Notes under the pieces: model-generated
Told to the model about the DNA's origin: nothing
Database searches by the model: none
Seen by the model: the letters and a program-made list of their open reading frames with translations, nothing else
Position numbers and translations under genes: made by a program
Shown: positions 45,660 to 53,708 of the stretch, piece after piece
Layout of the letters: each line of letters begins with the position of its first letter
Position numbering within the stretch: the first letter of the stretch is position 1
Origin: Desulfuromonas sp. AOP6
GTDB lineage: Bacteria > Desulfobacterota > Desulfuromonadia > Desulfuromonadales > SZUA-540
Reading direction: 5' to 3'
Assembly: GCF_009731355.2 (NCBI RefSeq)
Contig: NZ_AP022810.1
Span: 1,764,001 to 1,828,000, forward strand
Length of the DNA stretch: 64,000 bases

Positions 45660-46556
45660 ATGAAACCAGCGAGGATCGTCATTCTGACTCTGATGCTGTT
45701 TCTGCTTCCCCTGGTCGCTTCGGCGGCCAGCACGGTGAAACTCAAATATATTCAGACCCTCTATACCGACGCTGAAGGCAAACCCATGAACGGTCCCTCC
45801 TCTGTAGCCGTAAAGGAGGACGCTATCGTGGTGGCGGACAGCGACAATCGGCGCCTTTTGCGTTTCACCCTCAAGGACGGGGTTGTCACCCCCGGTGCCA
45901 CTATTTCGGTCGACCGTATGTATCCGGTCAAAGTGCAGATCGGCAGCAACGGTGAATTGTTCGTTCTCGACGGCAAAGACCGCCGCATCGTCCGCCTTGG
46001 TGCCGACGGCGCCTTAAAAGGGAATCTGGACATCAAGGGACTGGCTTCCGGCAAGGTGGTGCCGCGCAGCCTGCGCATCACCCAGGACGGCAGGATAGTC
46101 ATCCTGGATATCTTTTCCGAGCGAGTGCTGTGGCTCGACAGTGCCGGCACGGTGCAGGAACAGATCCCCTTTCCCGAGGACTATGGCTTCATCTCCGACC
46201 TCAGCGTTGACCGGCAAGGCAATGTCTTTTTGATCGACAGCGTCACCGCCGTGGTCTACCTGGCTAAAAAGGGGGAGGACTCTTTTGTCCCCCTGACCGG
46301 CAGCCTGAAGGAACACATGAATTTCCCCAGCACCCTGGAAGCCGACAACCAGGGGCATGTTTATCTCGTTGATCAGTATGGCAGCGGCCTGGCCGTTATC
46401 GGCATGGACGGTTCCTTTCTCGGGCGCAAATTGGGGATGGGCTGGAACGACAGTCAACTCTTTTACCCCGAGGGGATCAGCATCAGCGATACGGGCGATG
46501 TCTTTATCGCCGATCGGGAAAACAACCGGGTCCAGCAGTTTCTGGTGGTGGAGTAA
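45660..46556 (+). CDS. Second secreted NHL-repeat protein
   Basis: A 298-residue exported beta-propeller protein whose signal peptide ends VASAAS. NHL blades include GPSSVAVKEDAIVVADSDNRRLLRF, KVQIGSNGELFVLDGKDRRIVRL, LSVDRQGNVFLIDSVTAVVY and GISISDTGDVFIADRENNRVQQF. It starts 2 bases after the 16-heme stop with GGAGG overlapping that stop, a tight coupling. Together with the NHL protein at the beginning of the locus it brackets the cytochrome genes. NHL propellers are protein-binding platforms, but the partner is unknown. Confidence 0.9.
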   Translation: MKPARIVILTLMLFLLPLVASAASTVKLKYIQTLYTDAEGKPMNGPSSVAVKEDAIVVADSDNRRLLRFTLKDGVVTPGATISVDRMYPVKVQIGSNGELFVLDGKDRRIVRLGADGALKGNLDIKGLASGKVVPRSLRITQDGRIVILDIFSERVLWLDSAGTVQEQIPFPEDYGFISDLSVDRQGNVFLIDSVTAVVYLAKKGEDSFVPLTGSLKEHMNFPSTLEADNQGHVYLVDQYGSGLAVIGMDGSFLGRKLGMGWNDSQLFYPEGISISDTGDVFIADRENNRVQQFLVVE

Positions 46557-46610
46557 AAAATTCAAGGGGGACTTTATCCGCCCGCAAGCTGCCGCAGAGA
46601 GTTGCCTTTT

Positions 46611-47147
46611 ATGAAATTGCTTTTACCAGCATTGCTGCTGCTCACCGGGATTCTCTTCGGAGCCTTTTCGGCTTCGACCTGGGTGCTGCCCGAGGAAAAA
46701 AGTGAAGACGATCAGTGCATAAGGTGCCACGTCGACACTTTCAACCAGGGGCTGACCCAAAAATTCACGCATCCGCCTTTTTTTGAAAAACAATGCCGCC
46801 GTTGCCATCTGGCCGGCGGCTCGGAGCCGCAGGACCGGGATAAAGGGGAAATGGGTACTCACCCGCGCCTGAGAGAACCACAGGAGCTCACCATTGAGCT
46901 CTGTCTGAGCTGCCACTCGAACACGAACCTTGGCACCTCGCATCCCGTGCGTCTCTATGCACGCCGGGGCAACACCATTATTCCCGATGAACTGCCGACC
47001 ATCGAGGACGGCATGATGACCTGCGTGACCTGCCACAGCCCACACGGTGCTCCCGCCAGCCAGCTGGTCAGGGAAATTGTCAAAACCAAACTCTGCGTGA
47101 CCTGCCATATCCGCTTCAAAAACTCATCCCCGGCGACCATGTTTTGA
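46611..47147 (+). CDS. Small pentaheme c-type cytochrome with N-terminal anchor
   Basis: A 178-residue protein with one N-terminal hydrophobic segment (LLLPALLLLTGILFGAFSAS) that may remain as a membrane anchor. It has five CXXCH motifs (CIRCH, CRRCH, CLSCH, CVTCH, CVTCH). Upstream ATG or TTG choices differ by three codons, and ATG 46611 is used. Small anchored multiheme proteins of this kind typically pass electrons from the quinone pool or inner membrane to periplasmic cytochromes. That role would complete the chain in this locus, but it is inferred from architecture only. Confidence 0.88.
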   Translation: MKLLLPALLLLTGILFGAFSASTWVLPEEKSEDDQCIRCHVDTFNQGLTQKFTHPPFFEKQCRRCHLAGGSEPQDRDKGEMGTHPRLREPQELTIELCLSCHSNTNLGTSHPVRLYARRGNTIIPDELPTIEDGMMTCVTCHSPHGAPASQLVREIVKTKLCVTCHIRFKNSSPATMF

Positions 47148-47168
47148 GGACTTGATTTGAGGAGAGCC

Positions 47169-47759
47169 ATGAATCCCGACACTTCACTGAAAAAACGTAA
47201 GCTTCTCAACCTGAGTATCCACAGCGCTATGCAATGGCGCATGATCGCCCGCATCAGCAGCATCCTTTTCATCTGCCTGCTGCTGAGCAGCGCCGTCTAT
47301 TACCATTTCGCCAATGTGGAGATCACCTCGTCGTTCAAAATGTTCCATATTAAGGCGCGCAGCTTTCTCGACCTCCTTTTGCCCTTGGTGGTCTATTCCT
47401 TCGTTTTCAGTCTTGTGGTGGGGATTATCGCCAGCCTCTTTTTTCCGAAAAACTATGCCGGCAGTGTCTACCGCATTGAACAGGATCTGAAACAGATTCG
47501 GGATGGAGATCTGCGCAAACGGATTACCTTACGCAAAGGGGATGAGGTTACGGAGTTGGCAGACCAGGTCAACGCCCTGGTTCAGCAATTTCACGACCAG
47601 GTGCTCAGCATCCGTTCGACCCTGGAACATCTGCCCCTCCAGGAGAGCGGCGGCCCGGATGATTCACTGGAAAGGCATCTGGAGCGCATGAAAAAGTGCC
47701 GCCGAGAGGTTCTGGCCGAACTGGCCATCTACCATGTTCATGAGCACCACTCCACCTGA
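47169..47759 (+). CDS. HAMP-domain inner-membrane protein without output domain
   Basis: A 196-residue protein with two transmembrane helices (ISSILFICLLLSSAVYYHF and LLLPLVVYSFVFSLVVGIIASLFF) separated by a very short periplasmic loop. A HAMP domain follows (YRIEQDLKQIRDGDLRKRI, GDEVTELADQVNALVQQF) and then a short helical tail ending HVHEHHST. There is no kinase, cyclase or methyl-accepting domain. ATG 47169 with AGGAG upstream is preferred to a TTG at 47157. It is the last gene of the cytochrome unit, 21 bases after the pentaheme gene. It may be a redox or membrane-state sensing accessory whose output partner is separate. Confidence 0.82.
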   Translation: MNPDTSLKKRKLLNLSIHSAMQWRMIARISSILFICLLLSSAVYYHFANVEITSSFKMFHIKARSFLDLLLPLVVYSFVFSLVVGIIASLFFPKNYAGSVYRIEQDLKQIRDGDLRKRITLRKGDEVTELADQVNALVQQFHDQVLSIRSTLEHLPLQESGGPDDSLERHLERMKKCRREVLAELAIYHVHEHHST

Positions 47760-47787
47760 CCTTGTTTCCTCAGGTTCAAATCACGTG

Positions 47788-47814
47788 CCGGGATGACAAT
47801 ATCTGTCATCCCGG
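47788..47814 (+). terminator. Strong hairpin after the cytochrome unit
   Basis: CCGGGATGACA (47788-47798) and TGTCATCCCGG (47804-47814) form a perfect 11-bp stem with a 5-base loop, 28 bases past the HAMP gene stop. No T run follows, so it may act as an mRNA 3' stabiliser or weak terminator. Confidence 0.5.
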
Positions 47815-47994
47815 TGGAGAAATCCCCCTCCTTTGGAAAAGGATTTGCGGGCAAAACCTCCGGTATTGTCCTCTAACCCTGGGTTTTCCCGTCATTTTAA
47901 GGCGTCTCATACCTGTTGAAATAACAGGCTAAAATCCTTTTCTCCCCCTCTTTACTCCTCCCGCCAACGCTGATCCAGCCTGTTTAATTTTACC

Positions 47995-48011
47995 TTGGCA
48001 CAGCTTATGCT
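47995..48011 (+). promoter_or_regulatory. Sigma-54-type promoter for the second riboswitch unit
   Basis: TTGGCAC-N5-ATGCT with GG (47997-47998) and GC (48009-48010) exactly 10 bases apart. It predicts a start near 48022, about 80 bases before the aptamer. It shares TATGCTCAT with the promoter at 28723. Confidence 0.7.
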
Positions 48012-48103
48012 CATAAGGGGTTGAACGGCCGATGCTTTTTAGCTTCTCTTCAAAAAAGCCGCGCCCGAACACCGCCAGAAAGACAAACCGGTAGATTAAA
48101 AAT

Positions 48104-48190
48104 CTATCTCCGACAAAGGCAAACCCAGAGCAATCTGGGGACGCAAAGCCACGGGTCCTCCCGTTGAGGACAGCCGGGCTACCGAAGAGA
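48104..48190 (+). promoter_or_regulatory. GEMM-I riboswitch (cyclic di-GMP or cGAMP sensing)
   Basis: Canonical core: GGCAAACCC (48118-48126) leads into P2, CCCAGA/TCTGGG, with a GCAA GNRA loop (48130-48133). GACGCAAAGCC (48140-48150), a P3 hairpin GTCCTC/GAGGAC (48155-48171) and GCCGGGCTACCG (to 48184) follow. P1 pairs TCTCCG (48107-48112) with CGAAGA (48183-48188), one mismatch. It is followed by a hairpin and an intrinsic terminator before the Fn3 protein gene, so control is probably by transcription attenuation. Ligand class needs a biochemical test, since relatives in Geobacter include 3',3'-cGAMP sensors. Confidence 0.9.
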
Positions 48191-48235
48191 ACGTTAGCAC
48201 CTTGCTCCCGACCTGCAAGCCGGGGCAAGAGTTAT

Positions 48236-48272
48236 GCGCTCACCTTCGGAAATGAGGTGGGCGCTTTTTTTT
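48236..48272 (+). terminator. Riboswitch-associated intrinsic terminator
   Basis: GCGCTCACCT (48236-48245) pairs with AGGTGGGCGC (48255-48264) with one T-G wobble, followed by eight T. It lies 46 bases after the aptamer and 66 bases before the ATG it should control. Confidence 0.88.
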
Positions 48273-48338
48273 GGACTTTCGCGTAACCGTCAAACCCGTG
48301 CCGGACAATACGGTGCACCCAAATGAAAAAGAGGCAAC

Positions 48339-50585
48339 ATGACACAGATTATCATGAAAAAAGGGGTTTTTACCCTGCTGCGCCTGGCCTTGGCTCTGGC
48401 CTGCTGGATTTTGACAGCCGTCCCGGCCTATGCAGGTCAGGTCAGCCTGGCCTGGGATGCCAGTCCCTCTCCCGAAGTGACGGGTTACCACCTGCACTAT
48501 CAGCTCGGCTCCGAGGCGCTGCCCTTCACGGGAAGCGGAGCTGACCAGGGTAGCTCCCCTGTCGACGTAGGTAATAACCTGACCACCAGCCTCAGCGGCC
48601 TGGCCGATGGGCAGACCTACTCCTTTACCGTCACCGCCTATGACGCCGCCGGCAACGAAAGCCCCATCTCCAACATCATTTCCGTGCAGGTCCCTGTCCT
48701 GGTCCCCACCAACCGCGCCCCTGTACTGGAGGCCATCGGTGCCAGGTCCGTGGCGGAAAACGCCCTGCTCTCCTTCAGCCTGAGCGCTAACGACCCTGAT
48801 GGTGACTCCCTGACCTACAGTGCCAGTGGCTTGCCTGCCGGTTCTACCTTCACAGCGGCCACCCGCACCTTCAGCTGGACACCGACCTTTGAGCAGTCCG
48901 GCAGCTACGCCATCACTTTCAGCGTCTCCGATGGGAAGCTCAGCGCCAGTGAAGCCGTAACCATCAGCGTAAGTGAGACCAATCAGCCTCCCAGCATCGG
49001 CGGTACGCCGGCGACCAGCGCTAAAGAAGGATCGCTCTACTCCTTTACGCCAAGCGCCGAGGACATGGACGCCGACGACAACCTGTCTTTTTCTATTGCC
49101 AATCGGCCAGCGTGGGCCACCTTTAACAACGCCACCGGCACCCTGCAGGGAATCCCCGGCAATCAGGATGTACAGACCTTCACGGCCATCACCATTTCGG
49201 TCAGCGACGGCCAGGCCAGCGATTCCCTGCCCGCCTTTAGCATTACCGTCAGTGCCGATGGCCCCAAGGACAGCGACGGCGACGGCATCCTGGATGACGA
49301 AGATGCCTTCCCCCATGACGCCGATGAATGGATGGACACAGATCAGGACGGCATCGGCAACAACGCCGACAGTGATGACGACAACGACGGCGTCACCGAC
49401 AGCCAGGACGCCTTCCCCCTCGACGCCGAACGGTCTGACTGGGTACTCACCGCAGGTGCTCTGCCAGGGGGAATTATCTCCCCCGCCGGAGAGGTGGCAG
49501 TCGCCTACGGCGCTGAGCAGAAGTTCGTCATCCTCCCCCAAAAAGGCTTTAACATCGCCAATGTTCTCGTGAATGGTGAATCGAAAGGACCGCTGCGGGA
49601 GTATACCTTCCGTGATGTCCGTCAGCATCACGCCATTACCGCCGATTTCAGCGCCATCCCGGAAGGTCTCAGCCTGCCTCAGGAATCTGCCGAACAGTTC
49701 GGCGTCGAGCGCACGGACAGCGGCAGCGCCCTTGACAACCTTATCGACGGCGTTCCCACGGCCGAACTGCAGTATCGGTTCAGCGTCGTATTGCGCGATA
49801 GTCTGGGCGGCGCCGATCTCGACGTGCTTCTCGTCCTCAACGGGTACCCCTACCTCATGAGCCAGACGGAAGGCGATGTCGTCACGGGCGCCGTTTTCTC
49901 CCGCACCCTGGAACTGGGACCAGCACCCTCGCACCTTTTCCACTTTGAAGTCCGCGACAGCCGCAATGGGCTGGTCTGGGCCTACCCGGCCAACGGCCAG
50001 CTCGCCGGACCTGCCATCGAACTCCTGGACGGGGTCAACGTGGTGGGTATTCCGAAAAACATCGACGGAGCCGCCCTGACCGCCACGCAGGCCTTCTCTA
50101 CCAATCAGGCCTACCGTTGGATTTCCAAAGGCATCACCAGTACGAGCAATGACGGTTCGTACAGCCCCATCAACAGCGCCAATCCGGCCCAAGTCGGCGA
50201 AGGGGTCTTCATCAAGAAGACGAGCTATTCTTCTCTCCCTGACTACAGCGCCTTCGCGGACATCGAAACGGCAAGCTTCAACCTGCCTTTGCAGGCCGGT
50301 TGGAACCTCATAGCGAACCCCTATCAGGGCAACGTGGTTCTTGAAGAAATCCTTGTCCAGGCGGGAACAGAGACTCCCATCCCCTGGCTGGACGCCGCTG
50401 ATCGCCATCTGGTCGCCAACGCCCTTTATCGCTACAAAGGTGTCGATTGGGGAGATACTTACGCCTTTGCCAGTGCCGGCGCTCCGGAAAAGGCAGTCAT
50501 GGTGCCCTGGATTGGCTACTGGATCTATGTCGGCGTACCCGATACCCCGATCACCCTCATCATCCCCAGGCCTGGAAGGAGTTGA
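48339..50585 (+). CDS. Secreted multidomain protein: Fn3, cadherin-like and calcium-binding repeats
   Basis: A 748-residue exported protein (signal ends AYAGQ). Domains in order: fibronectin type III (about 25-115, VSLAWDASPSPEVTGYHLHY), then two cadherin/He_PIG-like Ig domains (about 120-310, VAENALLSFSLSANDPDGDS and AKEGSLYSFTPSAEDMDADD). Next come thrombospondin type 3-like calcium repeats (DSDGDGILDDEDAFPHD, DTDQDGIGNNADSDDDNDGV). A C-terminal region follows with WNLIANPYQGN motifs. It is probably a surface adhesin or matrix protein, fitting control by a cyclic-dinucleotide riboswitch. AGAGG precedes the ATG. Its stop overlaps the next start (TGATG). Confidence 0.86.
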   Translation: MTQIIMKKGVFTLLRLALALACWILTAVPAYAGQVSLAWDASPSPEVTGYHLHYQLGSEALPFTGSGADQGSSPVDVGNNLTTSLSGLADGQTYSFTVTAYDAAGNESPISNIISVQVPVLVPTNRAPVLEAIGARSVAENALLSFSLSANDPDGDSLTYSASGLPAGSTFTAATRTFSWTPTFEQSGSYAITFSVSDGKLSASEAVTISVSETNQPPSIGGTPATSAKEGSLYSFTPSAEDMDADDNLSFSIANRPAWATFNNATGTLQGIPGNQDVQTFTAITISVSDGQASDSLPAFSITVSADGPKDSDGDGILDDEDAFPHDADEWMDTDQDGIGNNADSDDDNDGVTDSQDAFPLDAERSDWVLTAGALPGGIISPAGEVAVAYGAEQKFVILPQKGFNIANVLVNGESKGPLREYTFRDVRQHHAITADFSAIPEGLSLPQESAEQFGVERTDSGSALDNLIDGVPTAELQYRFSVVLRDSLGGADLDVLLVLNGYPYLMSQTEGDVVTGAVFSRTLELGPAPSHLFHFEVRDSRNGLVWAYPANGQLAGPAIELLDGVNVVGIPKNIDGAALTATQAFSTNQAYRWISKGITSTSNDGSYSPINSANPAQVGEGVFIKKTSYSSLPDYSAFADIETASFNLPLQAGWNLIANPYQGNVVLEEILVQAGTETPIPWLDAADRHLVANALYRYKGVDWGDTYAFASAGAPEKAVMVPWIGYWIYVGVPDTPITLIIPRPGRS

Positions 50586-51076
50586 TGCCCATGACCAATC
50601 TCATCCTGCTGATGATCGGCATGCTTTTGGTGGCAACAGCTGTCAGCGCTCACAACGAAAAGGGCTGGGAAGCGTCTTTGAATGTGGTGGCCGGTCCGGC
50701 CCGGGTACAGCTCAGTTTCGGTCAGAAAATCGATGCCACGCCAGAGGTGGACGGCAGGTACGACGTGCCAGCCCTGCCTCACGGTATGCTGCAGGCTCAC
50801 TTTCTGATCGGACCGGGGCAGTACTGGCGGGACATTCACAGGCTGACGGAAATGGAAGATGGCCAATGGCGGCTGGTTATACAGGCTGACGCCCCGACCA
50901 GCCCCATTGTGCTGACCTGGGACCACACCGCCCTTCCCTCCAACCGATCAATTGAACTGATCGATGTGGAAGGTGGCGTCGTCACCGACATGCTGGAGAG
51001 GGAAACCTATATCTACCCCGGCAGTCAAAAACGGGAATTCGTGATTCGGATAAACCCGCAAGGAGATAAACAATGA
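50585..51076 (+). CDS. Small secreted protein of unknown function
   Basis: A 163-residue exported protein with signal peptide (LILLMIGMLLVATAVSAHN). The mature part looks beta-rich (WEASLNVVAGPARVQLSFGQ, WRLVIQADAPTSPIVLTWDH) without a recognised family, catalytic motif or heme site. The ATG overlaps the upstream stop (TGATG). A second ATG two codons on has better spacing to AGGAG and may be the true start. It is coupled on both sides (ATGA overlap with the lipoprotein gene), so the three encoded products probably work together at the cell surface. Confidence 0.75.
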   Translation: MPMTNLILLMIGMLLVATAVSAHNEKGWEASLNVVAGPARVQLSFGQKIDATPEVDGRYDVPALPHGMLQAHFLIGPGQYWRDIHRLTEMEDGQWRLVIQADAPTSPIVLTWDHTALPSNRSIELIDVEGGVVTDMLERETYIYPGSQKREFVIRINPQGDKQ

Positions 51077-52308
51077 AGATGCATACTCACGGGGTGCTGC
51101 TGTTGTGCGGCGCTTTGCTGCTGGCCGGTTGCGGAGGCAGCGGCGGGGACAGCTCCGTGTCGGGCGACCCGGCTTCTCTGCCCGACCTGACTCCTGCTGG
51201 TATCCTGCTGGAAGGGCAAGTGGCCGACGGCTATCTGCGTCATGCCCTGGTCTTTCTGGACCGTAACGGCAATAAACTCCACGACGCCGATGAACCGGCG
51301 ACTGAGTCCGGCGACCGGGGTTTCTACAGCCTGCCCGTCGCCAAAGGGGACGGTGACCGCTATCCCGTGGTGGTACATATCCGCGCCGGCGAAACAATCG
51401 ACGAGGACAACCCTCAGGAAACGGCGGCCTTCGATGTGACCCTGGAAACCCCCGTGGGTCACTACGGCTTCATCTCGCCCCTGACGACCCTGGTCAAGCA
51501 TGAACTGGACAAATATCCGCTCATGGCCGCACCGGAAGCAGAAGTGCGTGTGCGCCATGCGTTAAATCTGTCCGAGGACATCAGCCTGCTGGAGGATTAT
51601 GTGGCGATGTCTCTCTCTTCCACGGACATTGACCGGAGTGCTGCCGCCACCAAAGCGCACAATACCGCCCGCGTGCTGACCCGCCTCCTGGGGGAACTGC
51701 TGGCCGAAATGGAAGTCGTTTTCGGCGGTGCCATACCGGCAGCACAATACGATGCGGCCCTGCTGGTGGCAAGCAGCGCTATTCTGGAGAAAAGGAGCCT
51801 GCTGGTCGAGGGGATTGAGGGAGCAACGCAAGGGATGAGTCAGGCCGAAACGGACGCTCTGGCCGACCTGTTGCTGTCCCATATTCCCGTGGAACAGGTC
51901 GACCTGAGCCAGGTGGCCCTCTACGATGAGCGCCTGCTGGAAAAAAACGAGGTCTGGGATGTGACGCCGCCGATCCTGTTGTCCCAGATCCCCCAAAAGG
52001 GCCAGACGGCACCTGTCGATACGCTGATCAGTCTGATCCTTGATGAGGATATCGACGAAACGACCCTGACTTCCGACAGTATCCACCTGCAGTCTGCCAG
52101 CGGCTCGGTTCCGGGAACCCTCACCTATGACGCGCTGAGCCGACGTCTGACCTTTCAGCCGAACCAGCCCCTTTTTGCCTACACTCGCTACACCGCCACC
52201 CTCAATCCCGGGCTGGCAGACCGGTATGGCAACACGTTGACGGAAACCTTTTCATGGGAGTTTGAAACCCTCTTCAACATTGCCCCGCCGGCCCCGCCCG
52301 TCTTCTAG
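51073..52308 (+). CDS. Lipoprotein with SdrD-like and Big_5 Ig-like domains
   Basis: A 411-residue lipoprotein (lipobox LLAGCGG). The N-terminal part contains VADGYLRHALVFLDRNGNKLHDADEPATESGDRG, a prealbumin-like/SdrD-type motif with a calcium-loop pattern. The middle is helical (residues about 150-290). The C-terminus (about 300-405) is a Big_5 bacterial Ig-like domain (PVDTLISLILDEDIDETTLT, LTYDALSRRLTFQPNQPL). It overlaps the preceding small gene by 4 bases (ATGA) and is the last gene of the riboswitch-controlled unit. Probably displayed at the outer membrane. The function is not known. Confidence 0.82.
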   Translation: MKMHTHGVLLLCGALLLAGCGGSGGDSSVSGDPASLPDLTPAGILLEGQVADGYLRHALVFLDRNGNKLHDADEPATESGDRGFYSLPVAKGDGDRYPVVVHIRAGETIDEDNPQETAAFDVTLETPVGHYGFISPLTTLVKHELDKYPLMAAPEAEVRVRHALNLSEDISLLEDYVAMSLSSTDIDRSAAATKAHNTARVLTRLLGELLAEMEVVFGGAIPAAQYDAALLVASSAILEKRSLLVEGIEGATQGMSQAETDALADLLLSHIPVEQVDLSQVALYDERLLEKNEVWDVTPPILLSQIPQKGQTAPVDTLISLILDEDIDETTLTSDSIHLQSASGSVPGTLTYDALSRRLTFQPNQPLFAYTRYTATLNPGLADRYGNTLTETFSWEFETLFNIAPPAPPVF

Positions 52309-52337
52309 AACCCATCGATAAAAGGTGCTTTATAAAG

Positions 52338-52374
52338 CAAAAAAGGTTTGCCCATCTTCCGGCAAACCTTTTTT
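52338..52374. terminator. Bidirectional terminator between convergent operons
   Basis: AAAAAAGGTTTGCC and GGCAAACCTTTTTT form a perfect stem with an 8-base loop. It serves the lipoprotein operon (plus) and the rph-rdgB operon (minus), whose rdgB stop is at 52376. Confidence 0.9.
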
Positions 52375-52375
52375 G

Positions 52376-52972
52376 CTATCCAAGCAGATTGTCCTTGATC
52401 CAGCCCAGCGCCTGGCGCAAAGCCTGGCCACGATGACTGATGCGGTTTTTAACCTCAATCGCCAGTTCGGCCATGGTTTTGCCGTACTCCCGCACCAGAA
52501 AGAGCGGATCGTATCCGAACCCCCCTTCTCCCCTGGGTTCGTTGAGAAGAAGGCCTTCGATCCGCCCATGGAAGACGCGGGTCGGCTCCCCCGGCCGACT
52601 CAGGGCCATGCAACAGTTGAAGGCTCCTTTACGCTGCGGCAGGGGAACCTCCGTTAATTCCTGGATAAGCTTGGCATTGTTGTCGGCATCGCTGGCTGCC
52701 GGTCCGGCATAGCGGGCGGAATGCACACCAGGCTTGCCGCCAAGGGCCTCCACCGTCAGGCCGGAATCATCGGCGAGGGTCCATAACCCGATCGCCGCCG
52801 CGACTGTTTCGGCCTTCTTGCGGGCGTTGGCCTCAAAACTGTCGCCATCCTCCTCGACTTCGGGCGCCTCGGGGAACTCGTCCAGGCCGCGCACAACAAC
52901 GCCGGTGTCCAGCAGCAGTCGACGGATTTCCTTGAGTTTGCCCTGATTGCGGGTGGCTATCACCAGATCCAT
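52376..52972 (-). CDS. rdgB: Non-canonical purine NTP pyrophosphatase RdgB/HAM1
   Basis: Hydrolyses ITP, dITP and XTP to monophosphates, cleansing the nucleotide pool. The 198-residue protein has the N-terminal VIATRNQGKLKEI substrate motif, EDGDSFEANARKKAE and DDSGLTVEALGGKPGVHSARYAG with the metal-binding acidic residues. GGFGYDPLF and SHRGQALR lie at the C-terminus. GGAGG precedes the ATG, which begins one base after the rph stop. The rph-rdgB pairing is common in bacteria. A bidirectional terminator follows immediately. Confidence 0.96.
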   Translation of the reverse strand: MDLVIATRNQGKLKEIRRLLLDTGVVVRGLDEFPEAPEVEEDGDSFEANARKKAETVAAAIGLWTLADDSGLTVEALGGKPGVHSARYAGPAASDADNNAKLIQELTEVPLPQRKGAFNCCMALSRPGEPTRVFHGRIEGLLLNEPRGEGGFGYDPLFLVREYGKTMAELAIEVKNRISHRGQALRQALGWIKDNLLG

Positions 52973-52973
52973 G

Positions 52974-53708
52974 TTATCCCTCCAGAACTCTTTTCTGCAG
53001 TTCGCTCAGGTTTCGGCAGCCAACCAGAGCCAGGTCCCGGAGAGCGTCAAGTTCCTGCAGGGTAAAAGGCTCTTCTTCAGCAGTCCCCTGCACCTCGACA
53101 AAACGGCCCGACTCGGTAATGACATAGTTCATGTCGACGGATGCCTGGAAATCCTCATCATAGTTCAGATCAAGCACCGGTTGCCCCCCCACAATCCCCA
53201 CGCTCACGGCGGAGACGCTTTCCTTGATGGGAGACCGGGCAATCAGGCCTTTTTCGAGAAGGGTATTGACCGCCAGGCTCATGGCGACATAGGCCCCGGT
53301 AATGGAGGCTGTACGCGTCCCCCCATCAGCCTGGATGACATCACAGTCCATCTGAATGGTGCGCTCCCCGAGGGCTTCCATGTCCATGACGGCCCGCAGG
53401 GAACGTCCGATGAGGCGCTGGATTTCATGGGTACGACCGCCGATTTTGCCCTTGGTCGACTCGCGAGGGGAGCGGCTGTGCGTAGCCCTTGGCAACATGG
53501 AGTATTCTGCGGTGACCCAGCCGCGCCCCTCGCCCCTCATGAAGGGAGGCACCTTCTCTTCCACGGTGGCGTTGCACAGAACACGGGTGTTCCCGAAAGA
53601 AACCAGAACAGAGCCTTCGGCATAGCGGGTAAAATGCAGATCAAAGGACACGCCTCGAAGGGCATCGATGGCGCGGCCGTCTTTTCTTTGGATCGGATCG
53701 GAATTCAA
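52974..53708 (-). CDS. rph: Ribonuclease PH
   Basis: Phosphorolytic 3'-5' exoribonuclease that trims tRNA 3' ends and nucleotidyl additions. It has 244 residues, the usual size. Motifs seen are [40 protein letters not shown] (phosphate-site arginines), [39 protein letters not shown] and [17 protein letters not shown]. The ATG overlaps the stop of the upstream amidase gene by 4 bases and the gene leads directly into rdgB. Confidence 0.97.
   Translation of the reverse strand: MNSDPIQRKDGRAIDALRGVSFDLHFTRYAEGSVLVSFGNTRVLCNATVEEKVPPFMRGEGRGWVTAEYSMLPRATHSRSPRESTKGKIGGRTHEIQRLIGRSLRAVMDMEALGERTIQMDCDVIQADGGTRTASITGAYVAMSLAVNTLLEKGLIARSPIKESVSAVSVGIVGGQPVLDLNYDEDFQASVDMNYVITESGRFVEVQGTAEEEPFTLQELDALRDLALVGCRNLSELQKRVLEG

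Larger units (their letters stand above)
47760..48338. other. 579-base regulatory region between the two riboswitch-controlled units
   Basis: There is no credible coding sequence. In order it holds an 11-bp hairpin (47788-47814), an inverted repeat CCTGTT-GAAAT-AACAGG (47912-47928), a sigma-54-type promoter (47995-48011), a GEMM riboswitch (48104-48190), a second hairpin CTTGCTCC/GGGGCAAG (about 48201-48228) and an intrinsic terminator (48236-48272). Confidence 0.75.

Noticed and set aside
42500-45660. Regularly spaced short repeats suggesting a CRISPR array
   Set aside because: The periodicity comes from CXXCH codons (TGC...TGCCAC/TGTCAC) in translated multiheme genes. There are no invariant 25-37 base repeats with unique spacers.
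48240-50408. 722-codon open frame antisense to the Fn3/cadherin protein gene
   Set aside because: It mirrors a GC-rich real gene with signal peptide and recognisable domains. Its own product is low-complexity Gly/Val/Arg-rich with no family signature, and it begins inside the coding strand with no ribosome site.
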